From NCBI RefSeq assembly GCF_004022565.1, contig NZ_CP022987.1, positions 868,001-932,000 of the forward strand: 64,000 nt of DNA. The letters run 5' to 3'. The notes under the pieces were generated by a model, which was given only the letters and a program-made list of their open reading frames with translations, had not been told where the DNA came from and did not search any database. Source of the stretch: Pollutimonas thiosulfatoxidans. GTDB taxonomy: Bacteria; Pseudomonadota; Gammaproteobacteria; Burkholderiales; Burkholderiaceae_B. The stretch's first letter is position 1, and the number at the start of each line of letters is the position of its first letter. The position numbers and the translations under genes are program-made. This document shows positions 27,050 to 36,666 of this stretch, in pieces.

Positions 27050-28000
27050 ATGACCGCTCAAGCGCCGACACTTACTGCCGACCAGCCCCGACTTGACTAC
27101 GTCATGTGCGCCAGCCCTGCCGGCACCCACCGGATGGCTTACTGGGAGTGGGGCGATCCTGACAACGATCAGGTTCTATTGTGTGTGCACGGACTCACGC
27201 GCACCGGCCGCGATTTCGATCGCATGGCGGCACGGCTGTCACGCCACTACCGCGTCGTCTGTCCCGATGTCGTGGGCCGCGGCAAGTCCGACTGGCTGCT
27301 GAACGGCGCCGGCTACGTCGTGCCGCAGTACGCCGCCGACATGCTGACCTTGATCGCCAGGCTGCAGCCCGGCCGGCTCGATTGGGTAGGCACCTCCATG
27401 GGTGGACTGATCGGCCTGGCCTTGGCGGGCACGCTGGCCATGTCGGCAATGATGCGTCCGCCGCGCGGGGCTTCCGGCCTGGCGCCCGAGCAGACGCTGA
27501 AATTAGGTAAGATGGTGTTGAACGACATCGGGCCCAGGCTGAATTTTTCGGGTCTGTCGCGTATTGCGCAGTATGTCGCCGAGCCCATGCGGTTTGGCTC
27601 TTTCGAACTGGCGGTAGATTACGTTCGTACGATATCGGCCGGCTTTGGCCTGCACGACCAGGAAGGCTGGGAAGCGCTGACCCGTCATGTGTTCACGCAG
27701 GAAGGCGATCAGTGGGTCAAGCATTACGACCTGCGCATCGCCGAGCCCTTTGCCGATCAGTCCGAACAGACCGTGCGCAAGTCCGAGGCACTATTGTGGG
27801 CGGCATACGAAAGCGTCGCCAGCCCCATATTGCTGGTGCGCGGCGAGCTATCCGACTTGTTGACCGCCGAGGCGGCGCAAGAAATGCTGCGCCGCAATCC
27901 GCACGCAAGCTTGCTGGACGTACCCGGTGTTGGGCATGCGCCCACTTTCCGCAGCGATGATCAAATCGATCCGGTAGAAGCGTTTTTGCTGCGCGGGTAG
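27050..28000 (+). CDS. Alpha/beta hydrolase
   Basis: A 316-residue alpha/beta hydrolase-fold protein with the oxyanion-side LLCVHGLTRTGRDFDRM, the nucleophile elbow GTSMGG and the terminal catalytic His in VPGVGHAPTF. An Asp/Glu near VRGELSD probably completes the triad. Substrate is unknown; esterase or C-C hydrolase activities are typical. The ATG at 27050 fits the family start; the frame is open 17 codons further up, to a weak in-frame ATG at 26999. It lies 60 bp after the bkd operon. Confidence 0.83.
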   Translation: MTAQAPTLTADQPRLDYVMCASPAGTHRMAYWEWGDPDNDQVLLCVHGLTRTGRDFDRMAARLSRHYRVVCPDVVGRGKSDWLLNGAGYVVPQYAADMLTLIARLQPGRLDWVGTSMGGLIGLALAGTLAMSAMMRPPRGASGLAPEQTLKLGKMVLNDIGPRLNFSGLSRIAQYVAEPMRFGSFELAVDYVRTISAGFGLHDQEGWEALTRHVFTQEGDQWVKHYDLRIAEPFADQSEQTVRKSEALLWAAYESVASPILLVRGELSDLLTAEAAQEMLRRNPHASLLDVPGVGHAPTFRSDDQIDPVEAFLLRG

Positions 28001-28064
28001 GCGTAAACTATTTTTTTATACCGGCGGGCCGGAACACCGGCAGCCATGATGTTGACGGAACCAC

Positions 28065-28895
28065 GTGAAAGTTGATCTGCATTGCCATTCCATTATTTCT
28101 GACGGCGTTCTGACGCCATCAGAGGTGGCAACGCGCGCGCATGCCAACGGCGTGAACCTATGGGCCTTGACCGATCACGACGAACTTTCGGGGGTGGCCG
28201 AGGCGCGCGCCACCGCGCAGGCCTTGGGCATGTCATACATTACTGGCGTCGAGATCTCGGTTACCTGGGCCGGCCATACGGTGCATGTGCTGGGCTTGGG
28301 TGTTGACGAAACCGACGCAGCGCTAAACGCCGGTCTATTGGGCATTCGTAACGGGCGCTCGATCCGCGCTCGCGAAATGGCCGATCGACTGGACGTTCTG
28401 GGCATACCCGGCAGCTACGAAGGCGCCTTGTCGTTTGCCGCCAATCCGGCCCTGGTCAGCCGCACGCATTTCGCGCGCTTTCTGGTCGAGCGCGGCTACT
28501 GCAAGACCATGCAGGCCGTCTTCGACAAATACCTGGGCGACGGCAAGCCGGGCAACGTGCCGGTGCACTGGACGACGCTGGAACAGGCCGTGGGCTGGAT
28601 CAACGGTGCGGGCGGTCGGGCTTCCATTGCCCATCCTGGGCGCTACAGCTACACGCCGGTGCAGTTCGGTGCGTTGTTCGACGAGTTCAAGCGCTTGGGC
28701 GGCGCTGCGATCGAGGTCGTTACCGGCAGCCATCATCCCGATCAATATGCCGAGTATGCCAATGTTGCCCGCCAGTACGGCTTCATGGCGTCTGCCGGGT
28801 CGGACTTCCACAGTCCGCGCGAAGGCAAGCTGGATCTGGGCGAGATCCCTCCACTGCCTGCCGACCTGACGCCGATCTGGCATGATTGGGTTTGA
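28065..28895 (+). CDS. PHP-domain phosphoesterase, TrpH/RnaAM type
   Basis: The 276-residue protein shows the PHP metal-site motifs in order: DLHCHSIISDG, WALTDHDELSG, GVEISVTWAGHTVHVLGLG, SIAHPGRYS and GSDFHSP. This is the YciV/TrpH family, whose Escherichia coli member acts as a 5'-3' exonuclease on short oligonucleotides and matures 5S rRNA. The start codon is GTG at 28065, since the DLHCH motif begins at residue 4. It is followed by greB on the same strand after 49 bp. Confidence 0.87.
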   Translation: MKVDLHCHSIISDGVLTPSEVATRAHANGVNLWALTDHDELSGVAEARATAQALGMSYITGVEISVTWAGHTVHVLGLGVDETDAALNAGLLGIRNGRSIRAREMADRLDVLGIPGSYEGALSFAANPALVSRTHFARFLVERGYCKTMQAVFDKYLGDGKPGNVPVHWTTLEQAVGWINGAGGRASIAHPGRYSYTPVQFGALFDEFKRLGGAAIEVVTGSHHPDQYAEYANVARQYGFMASAGSDFHSPREGKLDLGEIPPLPADLTPIWHDWV

Positions 28896-28944
28896 AGCTT
28901 AGGCGCTATTGGCTGCCTGGCCGATATTTCTGGTTTTTATCATT

Positions 28945-29508
28945 ATGAACAAGGCATTTGTCAAAGAGTCGGACAACGACGATGACGACGACCTGGCACC
29001 GGAAGCGGTATCACTGCCCGCCGGCACCAAGAACTATATAACCGTCGACGGCTATAAACGGCTGCGGGCCGAGCTTGCACACCTGATGACTGAAGAGCGT
29101 CCGTCAGTAGTGCAGGTCGTGTCGTGGGCGGCGTCGAACGGCGACCGCTCCGAGAACGGCGACTACCTATACGGCAAGAAGCGCCTGCGGGAAATCGACC
29201 GGCGCATGCGCTTCCTGACGAAGCGGCTGGAATTGGCCGAAGTCGTCGACCCGGCCACGCAGCCGAACCGCGATCAAGTCTTCTTTGGCGCGACCGTGGT
29301 GTATTCCGACCAGGCCGGTGAGGAATTCCGCGTGACGATTGTGGGCGTGGACGAGGCCGAACCGCTGGAAGGGCGTATCAGCTGGATTTCACCGGTGGCC
29401 CGGGCTTTATTGAAGGCTCGGGAAGGCGACACAGTGACTTTGAAGACGCCGGCGGGGAAGAATGAGTTGGATGTTTTGGAGGTGATTTATCCAGAGGCAG
29501 CCTCGTAA
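28945..29508 (+). CDS. greB: Transcription elongation factor GreB
   Basis: GreB rescues backtracked RNA polymerase by stimulating transcript cleavage. The 187-residue protein has the N-terminal coiled coil (YITVDGYKRLRAELAHLM to RLREIDRRMRFLTKRLELAE), the acidic tip with GDRSENGDYLYGKKR, and the FKBP-like C-terminal domain (DQVFFGATVVYSD, ISWISPVARALLKAREGD). The YLYGKKRLREIDRR signature marks GreB rather than GreA. An acidic stretch DNDDDDDL precedes the coil. The ATG at 28945 is preferred over an in-frame start 36 bp upstream. Confidence 0.91.
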   Translation: MNKAFVKESDNDDDDDLAPEAVSLPAGTKNYITVDGYKRLRAELAHLMTEERPSVVQVVSWAASNGDRSENGDYLYGKKRLREIDRRMRFLTKRLELAEVVDPATQPNRDQVFFGATVVYSDQAGEEFRVTIVGVDEAEPLEGRISWISPVARALLKAREGDTVTLKTPAGKNELDVLEVIYPEAAS

Positions 29509-30272
29509 GGGTTGCTGTGGTGTTGATTCATTTTCTATAGACGCGTACGGCTTGGTGGGGTGCTTGGCATGCTTGCTCACCGTCCATTTGAGTAGAGAAG
29601 GCGTATTGCGCTCGCCCTACGCGGCCCGCCTGCCGGGCCACTGCGGGCATCGAAGCTGATATTGCGCGGGGTTTGCTGGTGGGGTCACAGACACTGCCTT
29701 GATGGCCAAGTCGCATCTGACCTGGATTGCGATTAAAAGGCTGTCCCGACCCGATGACGGCGTAGTGACGTGGATTGGCTTTCGCAAACGGCGCCGATTA
29801 CCGTTCTAGATGCCAGCCGCCAGCCCTTACCGACCTCCCGACAGATCAGCCCGAATGCCAAAATTGGGCCCGCAGGGGGCGCGATTTTGGCGGCGTGTAA
29901 CCTCCTTCTCACGCGAACGGTGGGGCGTAAGCATGCCAAGCACATTGACCGTCCCAGCGATGGTGGCCTTTACATGCTGCAGTGGGCTGTGGGCTGGCCT
30001 GCTGTGCCGGGCCTTTGGGGCCGAGCGAGCCGGACGCGAAGGCAGCCCGAACGGGCGAACGAGCGAGGCGATGCGATGTTCGGCGCGCAGGGCGCCGAAC
30101 CGGCACCGTGGCCCGGCACAGCAGGCCAGCCCACGGCCCACGTCAACAAAACGCAGCCCCATACATCACCAATCCCGCAAACCTGGATCTCCACGGCTAA
30201 GACCTCTCGAAACACTTCCCTCCAACAAGGTAAAATGCCCCTTTCCCTCACTCTGCCCCCCGCGCCCCATCT
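29509..30272. other. 764-bp intergenic region before purL, no convincing gene
   Basis: Several frames are open here but none shows a recognised domain, a good ribosome-binding site or normal amino-acid composition; they are Arg/Pro-rich, as expected of GC-rich noncoding DNA. A 62-codon frame on the minus strand (29528-29716) cannot be excluded. The region holds a small hairpin (GGCCCG 29623-29628 with CGGGCC 29634-29639) and the long palindromic element at 29982-30141. The purL promoter is probably in the last 100 bp. Confidence 0.6.
29982..30141. repeat. 160-bp palindromic element with 32-bp arms
   Basis: The arms 29982-30013 and 30110-30141 are inverted repeats matching at 31 of 32 positions (shared core GGCTGGCCTGCTGTGCCGGG). 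Between them lies a second perfect hairpin, TTCGGCGC-GCAGG-GCGCCGAA. As RNA or single-stranded DNA this would fold into a very stable branched structure. The form resembles REP/BIME or small MITE-type intergenic elements. No transposase is encoded and no second copy occurs in the window. Confidence 0.75.
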
Positions 30273-33200
30273 GTGACCAATATCTTGTACTTCTCTGGCT
30301 CCCTGGTTCTTTCCGCTTTTCGTCGTGAACGTCTCTTGAAGCGATTTGCTGAACTGGATCTGCCGGTTGGCGATATCAGCGGCCATTACGAGCACTATGT
30401 TCGTACCGACGCCGCCTTAAGTCCGGAAGCGCAGGGCCGGCTGGAGCAGTTGCTCGATTATGGCAACCACGGCGAACCGGCGAGCAAAGAGAACAAGAAC
30501 GCATTGATTTTGCGCGTCGTTCCCCGTTTTGGGACGGTATCGCCCTGGGCCAGCAAGGCGACGGACATTGCGCATAATTGTGGCTTGTCTGAAGTGGGGC
30601 GTATTGAACGCGGCATACGGTATGTGATCGTGCCCGCGCGCGGATTGCTGGGATCGAAGTCCATCGACGAGAGCCAGTTGGCGCGTATCGCCGCCTGCCT
30701 GCATGATCGCATGACGCAAACGGTGGTGGATGCCTCCTTTGACGGCGCGGCCTTGTTTGCTTCGTTGCCTGGCAAGCCGCTGGAGACCATCGATATCATC
30801 GGTCACGGGCAGCAAGCGCTGGAAGAGGCAAACCGCAGCCTGGGCCTGGCCTTGTCCGAGGACGAAATCGAATACCTTGTCGACGCTTTCAAGCAGCTTG
30901 GGCGCAACCCCACTGACGTCGAACTGATGATGTTCGCTCAAGCCAACAGCGAGCATTGCCGGCACAAGATATTTAACGCGCAGTGGGTTATCGATGGCCA
31001 GGAGCAAGCCAATACCTTGTTCGGCATGATACGAGCCACGCACGCAGCCCAGCCGGAAGGCACGGTTGTGGCTTACTCGGATAACGCGGCCATCATGGCG
31101 GGCGGGCCAGCCACCCTGTTTCATGCGGGGGCCTCCGACACCGATAAGGTGTATGGTCATCATCCGGCCACCGTCCACACCTTGATGAAGGTCGAAACCC
31201 ATAACCACCCGACAGCGATTGCACCGTTTCCCGGTGCAGCCACCGGAGCGGGCGGCGAGATACGGGATGAAGGCGCGACAGGCCGCGGCTCCAAGCCCAA
31301 AGCCGGCCTGACCGGTTTTACGGTGTCCAGCTTGCGCTTCAAGGATGCGCCTGAGCCCTGGGAGGCCGACGAGCACGGCCTGCCGGATCGCATTGCCAGC
31401 CCGCTGGACATCATTATCGAAGGCCCCGTCGGTGGCGCTGCATTCAACAACGAGTTTGGCAGGCCCAACCTGCTGGGCTATTTCCGCAGCTTTGAGCAAA
31501 GCGCCGGGGGCACACGTTGGGGCTATCACAAGCCCATCATGATCGCCGGGGGGCTGGGCTCCATTGACGACAGGCTGACTCATAAAGACCCCATCCCACC
31601 CGGCGCCTTGCTTATTCAGTTGGGCGGACCGGGCATGCGCATCGGCATGGGAGGCGGGGCGGCTTCCAGCCTTAGCGCCGGCGCCAATAGCGCCGAGTTG
31701 GATTTCGATTCCGTACAGCGCGACAACCCCGAGATGGAGCGCCGGGCGCAAGAAGTCATAGACCGATGCTGGCAGCAAGGCGACGCCAACCCCATCATTG
31801 CCATACACGACGTCGGTGCGGGCGGCCTTTCCAACGCGTTTCCAGAGTTGGTCAACGACGCCGGGCGCGGCGCCATCTTCGAATTGACGCAGGTCCACCT
31901 GGAAGAATCCGGCTTGTCGCCGGCAGAGATCTGGAGCAATGAGTCGCAAGAACGTTATGTACTGGCGATTTTGCCGGCGGACCTGTCACGGTTCGACGTC
32001 ATCGCGCGGCGCGAGCGTTGCCCTTATGCCGTGGTCGGTGTAGCAACCGAAGAGCGGCAATTGCGTGTGACTTGCGGCGAAGGCTTGCCAGGTATTGCTG
32101 AAAGCGAGCGCAATCAACAAGTCGGCGCCAATCAACCTCGCCCAGTGGACGTACCCATCGACGTCATTCTGGGCAAGCCGCCGCGCATGACGCGCGACGT
32201 CGGCCGGGTTACGACTACCCACGAAGCCGTGGACGTCGTGGGTATCGCGCTGGACGAAGCCATAGATCGAGTGCTGCGTCATCCGACGGTGGCAAGCAAG
32301 AATTTCCTGATCACCATCGGAGACCGCACGGTGGGCGGCCTAAGCAGCCGCGACCAGATGGTGGGTCCCTGGCAGGTGCCGGTGGCCGACTGCGCAGTCA
32401 CGCTTGCGGATTATGAAGGCGTACGCGGTGAAGCCATGGCCATGGGCGAGCGCACACCGCTGGCCATGATCGATGCCCCGGCGTCGGGCCGGATGGCGGT
32501 GGCTGAAGCGCTTACCAACCTTGCGGCCAGCGATGTGCAGTCGCTTAAAGACGTCAAGCTTTCGGCCAATTGGATGGCGGCTTGCGGGGTGGAAGGCCAG
32601 GATGCCGCGCTGTACGACACCGTGTCGGCGGTCAGTGAGTGGTGCCAGCAACTGGGGTTGTCCATCCCCGTCGGCAAAGATTCCTTGTCCATGCGCACGT
32701 CGTGGGAACATGAAGGCGAGCAGCGTGATGTGATCGCACCGGTTTCGCTGGTCGTGACAGCGTTTGCGCCGGTGGCCGATGTGCGCGCAACGCTCACGCC
32801 GCAATTGCGTACCGACGCTGGCGATACCGCGCTCATCCTGATCGATCTGGGCATGGGCCAGCAGCGCTTGGGCGGCTCTGTCCTGGCGCAGGCCTATGGG
32901 CAGGTTGGCCATACGGTTCCCGACATCGATGACGCCGTATCTCTGGGTGCGTTCTTCAAGACTGTGCGTCATCTTGCGGCACAGGGCCTGGTGTTGGCTT
33001 ATCACGACCGCTCCGATGGCGGCCTGCTGGCTACCGTATGCGAAATGGCCTTTGCCGGCCATGTGGGTGTGTCCATCAATCTGGACATGCTCACCATCGA
33101 CCCGCATGCCGCCGACTGGGGCGATTACAAGATACGGTCCGAGCAAGTTTCGATTCAGCGTGACGAGCTCACGCTCAAGGCATTGTTTGCCGAAGAAGCG

Positions 33201-34337
33201 GGTGCGGTCATACAGGTGCCGCTGGCGCGCCGCGATGAGGTCTTGCAGCAGCTCAGGGGGACGGGGCTCTCCGCTCATTCGCACGTCATGGGCAGCTTGA
33301 ACACCAAGGACGAGATACAGATCTATCGCGACGGCCAGTGTATCTATCAGAAGCCGCGGGCTGTATTGGGACAGCAGTGGGCCGAGGTCACGCGCCGCAT
33401 CATGGCGTTGCGTGACAATCCGGCGTGCGCGCAGGCAGAATTCGACAGCTGGCAAGATCAAGGTGATCCCGGCCTTACACCGCAGGTCAGCTTTGACCCC
33501 CAGGAAGACGTGGCGGCGCCCTATATTGTCAGCTGCAAGCGGCCTCGCGTGGCAGTGCTGCGTGAGCAAGGCTGCAACAGCCAGGTGGAAATGGCCTGGG
33601 CTTTTGACAAGGCCGGTTTCGAGTCCGTGGACGTGCACATGACGGACCTGCTGGCGGGCCACATAAGCCTGGCGGATGTCCAGGGCCTGGTGGCCGTGGG
33701 CGGCTTCAGTTATGGCGACGTGCTGGGGGCAGGCGAAGGTTGGGCGCGCACCATACGGTTCAATCAGCGATTGGCCGATCAATTCGCGCAATATTTTTCG
33801 CGGCCCGATAGTTTCGCCTTGGGCGTATGCAATGGTTGCCAGATGATGGCTGCCTTGGCCAGCATGATACCGGGCGCGGAACACTGGCCCAGGTTCACCC
33901 GCAATCAATCCGAAAAATACGAAGCGCGTTTGTCCCTGGTCGAGATTCCTGATTCGCCTTCGCTGTTCCTGCAAGGCATGGCGGGTACGCGCGTTCCCGT
34001 GGCGGTGGCGCATGGCGAAGGTTATGCCGACTTTTCCATGCAGGGTGACCTGGACCAGGTGCAGGCGGCATTGCATTACGTAGATAACCGCGGCGCACGC
34101 ACCGAACAATACCCCAACAATCCCAACGGCAGCCCGCAGGGACTTACTGGTGTCACAACCGCCGACGGCCGCTACACCATCATGATGCCGCATCCTGAAC
34201 GGGTCACGCGCAATGTAATGATGTCATGGGCACCTAAGCGTTGGGGCGACCTGGACACCGGCGGAGAACAAAGCCCGCATGGCGGCTACAGCCCCTGGTT
34301 GCGCATGTTTCGCAATGCCCGGGTGTGGCTTGGCTAG
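30273..34337 (+). CDS. purL: Phosphoribosylformylglycinamidine synthase (single chain)
   Basis: The 1354-residue enzyme converts FGAR, glutamine and ATP to FGAM in purine synthesis. The order is an N-terminal PurS-like domain, a linker, two AIRS-type halves (FAQANSEHCRHKIFNA; HNHPTAIAPFPGAATGAGGE; then PVGKDSLSMRTSW) and a class I glutaminase with nucleophile GVCNGCQMM and MPHPERVTRN near the end. The start is GTG at 30273 (MTNILYFSG). Length is normal for the large proteobacterial form. It is followed by a strong hairpin and guaB. Confidence 0.95.
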   Translation: MTNILYFSGSLVLSAFRRERLLKRFAELDLPVGDISGHYEHYVRTDAALSPEAQGRLEQLLDYGNHGEPASKENKNALILRVVPRFGTVSPWASKATDIAHNCGLSEVGRIERGIRYVIVPARGLLGSKSIDESQLARIAACLHDRMTQTVVDASFDGAALFASLPGKPLETIDIIGHGQQALEEANRSLGLALSEDEIEYLVDAFKQLGRNPTDVELMMFAQANSEHCRHKIFNAQWVIDGQEQANTLFGMIRATHAAQPEGTVVAYSDNAAIMAGGPATLFHAGASDTDKVYGHHPATVHTLMKVETHNHPTAIAPFPGAATGAGGEIRDEGATGRGSKPKAGLTGFTVSSLRFKDAPEPWEADEHGLPDRIASPLDIIIEGPVGGAAFNNEFGRPNLLGYFRSFEQSAGGTRWGYHKPIMIAGGLGSIDDRLTHKDPIPPGALLIQLGGPGMRIGMGGGAASSLSAGANSAELDFDSVQRDNPEMERRAQEVIDRCWQQGDANPIIAIHDVGAGGLSNAFPELVNDAGRGAIFELTQVHLEESGLSPAEIWSNESQERYVLAILPADLSRFDVIARRERCPYAVVGVATEERQLRVTCGEGLPGIAESERNQQVGANQPRPVDVPIDVILGKPPRMTRDVGRVTTTHEAVDVVGIALDEAIDRVLRHPTVASKNFLITIGDRTVGGLSSRDQMVGPWQVPVADCAVTLADYEGVRGEAMAMGERTPLAMIDAPASGRMAVAEALTNLAASDVQSLKDVKLSANWMAACGVEGQDAALYDTVSAVSEWCQQLGLSIPVGKDSLSMRTSWEHEGEQRDVIAPVSLVVTAFAPVADVRATLTPQLRTDAGDTALILIDLGMGQQRLGGSVLAQAYGQVGHTVPDIDDAVSLGAFFKTVRHLAAQGLVLAYHDRSDGGLLATVCEMAFAGHVGVSINLDMLTIDPHAADWGDYKIRSEQVSIQRDELTLKALFAEEAGAVIQVPLARRDEVLQQLRGTGLSAHSHVMGSLNTKDEIQIYRDGQCIYQKPRAVLGQQWAEVTRRIMALRDNPACAQAEFDSWQDQGDPGLTPQVSFDPQEDVAAPYIVSCKRPRVAVLREQGCNSQVEMAWAFDKAGFESVDVHMTDLLAGHISLADVQGLVAVGGFSYGDVLGAGEGWARTIRFNQRLADQFAQYFSRPDSFALGVCNGCQMMAALASMIPGAEHWPRFTRNQSEKYEARLSLVEIPDSPSLFLQGMAGTRVPVAVAHGEGYADFSMQGDLDQVQAALHYVDNRGARTEQYPNNPNGSPQGLTGVTTADGRYTIMMPHPERVTRNVMMSWAPKRWGDLDTGGEQSPHGGYSPWLRMFRNARVWLG

Positions 34338-34349
34338 GTGGATACCCGC

Positions 34350-34380
34350 CTATCCGGCTACACATCCTGTAGCCGGATAG
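34350..34380 (+). terminator. 12-bp perfect hairpin after purL
   Basis: CTATCCGGCTAC (34350-34361) pairs with GTAGCCGGATAG (34369-34380) around a 7-nt loop, starting 13 bp after the purL stop. No T-tract follows, so it may be a Rho-dependent end, an mRNA-stabilising 3' stem or a processing site rather than a classical intrinsic terminator. It sits immediately upstream of the guaB promoter. Confidence 0.6.
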
Positions 34381-34401
34381 GTAAAAACCCCAGCTTCCGC
34401 T

Positions 34402-34407
34402 TATAAT
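34402..34407 (+). promoter_or_regulatory. Putative -10 box of guaB
   Basis: A consensus TATAAT lies 25 bp before the guaB ATG. No convincing -35 element is visible at the right distance because the purL hairpin ends about 20 bp upstream. This would place the transcript start about 10-15 nt before the ATG. Confidence 0.45.
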
Positions 34408-34431
34408 CCTGCTTTGCACGGAGCTTGCTTT

Positions 34432-35892
34432 ATGCGTCTGATTAAAAAAGCGCTGACCTTTGACGATGTGTTGTTGGTCCCGGCGTATTCCGAAGTCCTT
34501 CCTCGCGATACCTCTCTTTCCACTCGCTTCACGCGCGACATTACGCTGAACATTCCGCTGGTATCAGCGGCCATGGACACCGTGACTGAATCGCGGCTGG
34601 CCATCGCCATGGCTCAGGAAGGCGGCATTGGCATCATCCACAAAAATCTCACTGCTCAAGAGCAGGCGCGCGAAGTTGCGCGGGTAAAACGGCACGAGTT
34701 CGGTATTGTCATTGACCCGGTCACCGTGACCCCGACCATGAAGGTGCGCGATGCCATCGCCTTACAGCGCCAGCACGGTTTTTCGGGGCTGCCGGTAATC
34801 GAAGCGGGCAAGCTGGTAGGCATCGTCACCAACCGCGACTTGCGGTTCGAAGATAGGCTGGATGTCCCGCTGCGCGACATCATGACGCCGCAAGACCGAC
34901 TGGTCACCATGAATGAAGGCGCCACGCTTGACGAGGCCCAGTCCCTGATGCACAAGCACCGCCTGGAGCGTGTGCTGATCGTCAACGACAAGTTCGAGCT
35001 GCGCGGCCTGGCCACGGTCAAGGACATCGTCAAAAACACCGAGCATCCCAGCGCGTCCAAGGACAGCCAGGGCCAGTTGCGTGTCGGTGCCGCCGTTGGG
35101 GTGGGCGAGGGCACGGAAGAGCGGGTCGAACGATTGGCCGCTGCGGGTGTCGACGTCATCGTGGTCGATACGGCTCACGGACATTCGGCGGGCGTGATCG
35201 AGCGCGTGCGCTGGGTCAAGAAGAATTATCCCAAGATTCAAGTCATCGGCGGGAACATCGCCACTGCTGGCGCAGCGCGCGCGCTGGTCGAAGCGGGCGC
35301 AGATTGCGTCAAGGTCGGTATCGGGCCGGGTTCTATTTGCACCACCCGTATCGTTGCCGGCGTGGGCGTTCCGCAGATCACGGCGATTGCCGACGTTGCC
35401 AAGGCACTGGAAGGCACCGGGGTACCGCTGATTGCCGATGGCGGCATCCGCTATTCCGGCGATGTGTCCAAGGCCTTGGCGGCAGGCGCGTCGGCCTGCA
35501 TGATGGGCGGCATGTTTGCCGGCACGGAAGAAGCGCCGGGCGAGGTCGTGTTGTTTCAGGGCCGCTCGTACAAGTCGTATCGCGGCATGGGCAGCCTGGG
35601 TGCGATGGCAGAAGGTTCTGCCGACCGCTACTTCCAGGATCCCGCCAACAATGTCGACAAGCTGGTGCCTGAAGGCATCGAAGGCCGCGTGCCCTACAAG
35701 GGCAGCGTCATCGCCATTATTTATCAGCTGGTTGGCGGTATACGAGCTTCCATGGGCTACTGCGGTTGCGCGTCCATCGAGGAAATGCGCACCAAGGCCG
35801 AATTCGTCGAGATCACGGCGGCCGGCGTGCGCGAGTCGCACGTCCATGATGTGCAGATCACCAAAGAAGCGCCGAACTACCGCGCCGACTAA
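34432..35892 (+). CDS. guaB: Inosine-5'-monophosphate dehydrogenase
   Basis: The 486-residue enzyme oxidises IMP to XMP, the first step to GMP. It has the start MRLIKKALTFDDVLLVP, a pair of CBS domains (about 95-205), the catalytic loop GIGPGSICTTRIVAGVGVP with the nucleophilic Cys, IADGGIRYSGDV, and the flap YRGMGSLGAM. Length and motifs are normal. Together with purL upstream and guaA about 2 kb downstream it forms a purine gene neighbourhood. The ATG at 34432 has the usual N-terminus; an upstream in-frame ATG at 34414 is unlikely. Confidence 0.95.
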   Translation: MRLIKKALTFDDVLLVPAYSEVLPRDTSLSTRFTRDITLNIPLVSAAMDTVTESRLAIAMAQEGGIGIIHKNLTAQEQAREVARVKRHEFGIVIDPVTVTPTMKVRDAIALQRQHGFSGLPVIEAGKLVGIVTNRDLRFEDRLDVPLRDIMTPQDRLVTMNEGATLDEAQSLMHKHRLERVLIVNDKFELRGLATVKDIVKNTEHPSASKDSQGQLRVGAAVGVGEGTEERVERLAAAGVDVIVVDTAHGHSAGVIERVRWVKKNYPKIQVIGGNIATAGAARALVEAGADCVKVGIGPGSICTTRIVAGVGVPQITAIADVAKALEGTGVPLIADGGIRYSGDVSKALAAGASACMMGGMFAGTEEAPGEVVLFQGRSYKSYRGMGSLGAMAEGSADRYFQDPANNVDKLVPEGIEGRVPYKGSVIAIIYQLVGGIRASMGYCGCASIEEMRTKAEFVEITAAGVRESHVHDVQITKEAPNYRAD

Positions 35893-35899
35893 ACGACGC

Positions 35900-36640
35900 T
35901 TAACTGGACGCTAACTGTAGCAAGGTGTCTGCCACCACACCGGCGGCAGACACCATCGCATCGTGGCCCGCGTCCAGTTCCATCCAGCTGAAGCTCGTAT
36001 TGGCACGCACCCATTTTTTTGCATCGTCGACCGCCGGGAATGCTGGGTTGACGCAACTGAGATAAGTGGCGGGCAGGCCATTGCCCAGCGGATGACTTAG
36101 CATAAGCGGTGATTCGTAGGTGCTGAGCGGGTGAGGCGTCAACCGCCCTTGCACAAACAGGGCGTCGGCGGGCTCGGTCAAGGCCAGGCTGGCGGGCCGT
36201 GGCGGACGCAGGGTGGGCGTGGAACCATCTGGCTGTCTCGCGGCGTCGCGCAATTTTTGCACTACATCGGCGGGCAGCGTATCGAAAGTTGCCATGCCGT
36301 TCTCCAGCAGGAAGGCGTCCAGAAAGACCAGTTGCTGCACGCGCCCGGCGTGTTGATCGGCCACCCCGGCAATCACCAGGCCACCAAAGCTGTGGCCCAC
36401 CAGAATCACATTGTGCAGATCTTCCCACAGCAACACATTGGTGATGTCCTGCACGAAGGTGTTCAGCGTGATGTCGGGGCCTAACAGGTGGCTGCGCTCG
36501 CCCAGCCCGGTCAAGGTTGGGGTGTAAACCTCGTGGCCCTTGTTACGCAGGCGGGCCGCCACCCTGGACCAGCACCAGCCACCGTGCCAGGCGCCGTGAA
36601 CCAGTACGAAAGTGTGCGAGTCAGTCTTTGAGTCGGTCAT
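35900..36640 (-). CDS. Alpha/beta hydrolase, plant MES/EstC-like
   Basis: A 246-residue hydrolase with FVLVHGAWHGGWCWSRVA (oxyanion loop), TLTGLGERSHLL, the nucleophile elbow VGHSFGG and the final catalytic His in LDAGHDAMV. These features match the salicylate methylesterase/hydroxynitrile lyase-like branch common in soil bacteria. The substrate is unknown. It is convergent with guaB (8 bp apart) and lies 26 bp after the end of an MFS gene on the same strand, so the two may be co-transcribed. Confidence 0.84.
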   Translation of the reverse strand: MTDSKTDSHTFVLVHGAWHGGWCWSRVAARLRNKGHEVYTPTLTGLGERSHLLGPDITLNTFVQDITNVLLWEDLHNVILVGHSFGGLVIAGVADQHAGRVQQLVFLDAFLLENGMATFDTLPADVVQKLRDAARQPDGSTPTLRPPRPASLALTEPADALFVQGRLTPHPLSTYESPLMLSHPLGNGLPATYLSCVNPAFPAVDDAKKWVRANTSFSWMELDAGHDAMVSAAGVVADTLLQLASS

Positions 36641-36666
36641 GGGTGGAAGTCCTGTGAGCTTGCATG

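Noticed and set aside
29528..29716. 62-codon minus-strand frame after greB
   Set aside because: No start signal or homology that I can name; kept only as a remark in the intergenic entry.
29770..30328. Two overlapping plus-strand frames of about 170 codons before purL
   Set aside because: They run through the palindromic element, are Arg/Pro-rich, have no ribosome-binding site or domain, and overlap the purL start.
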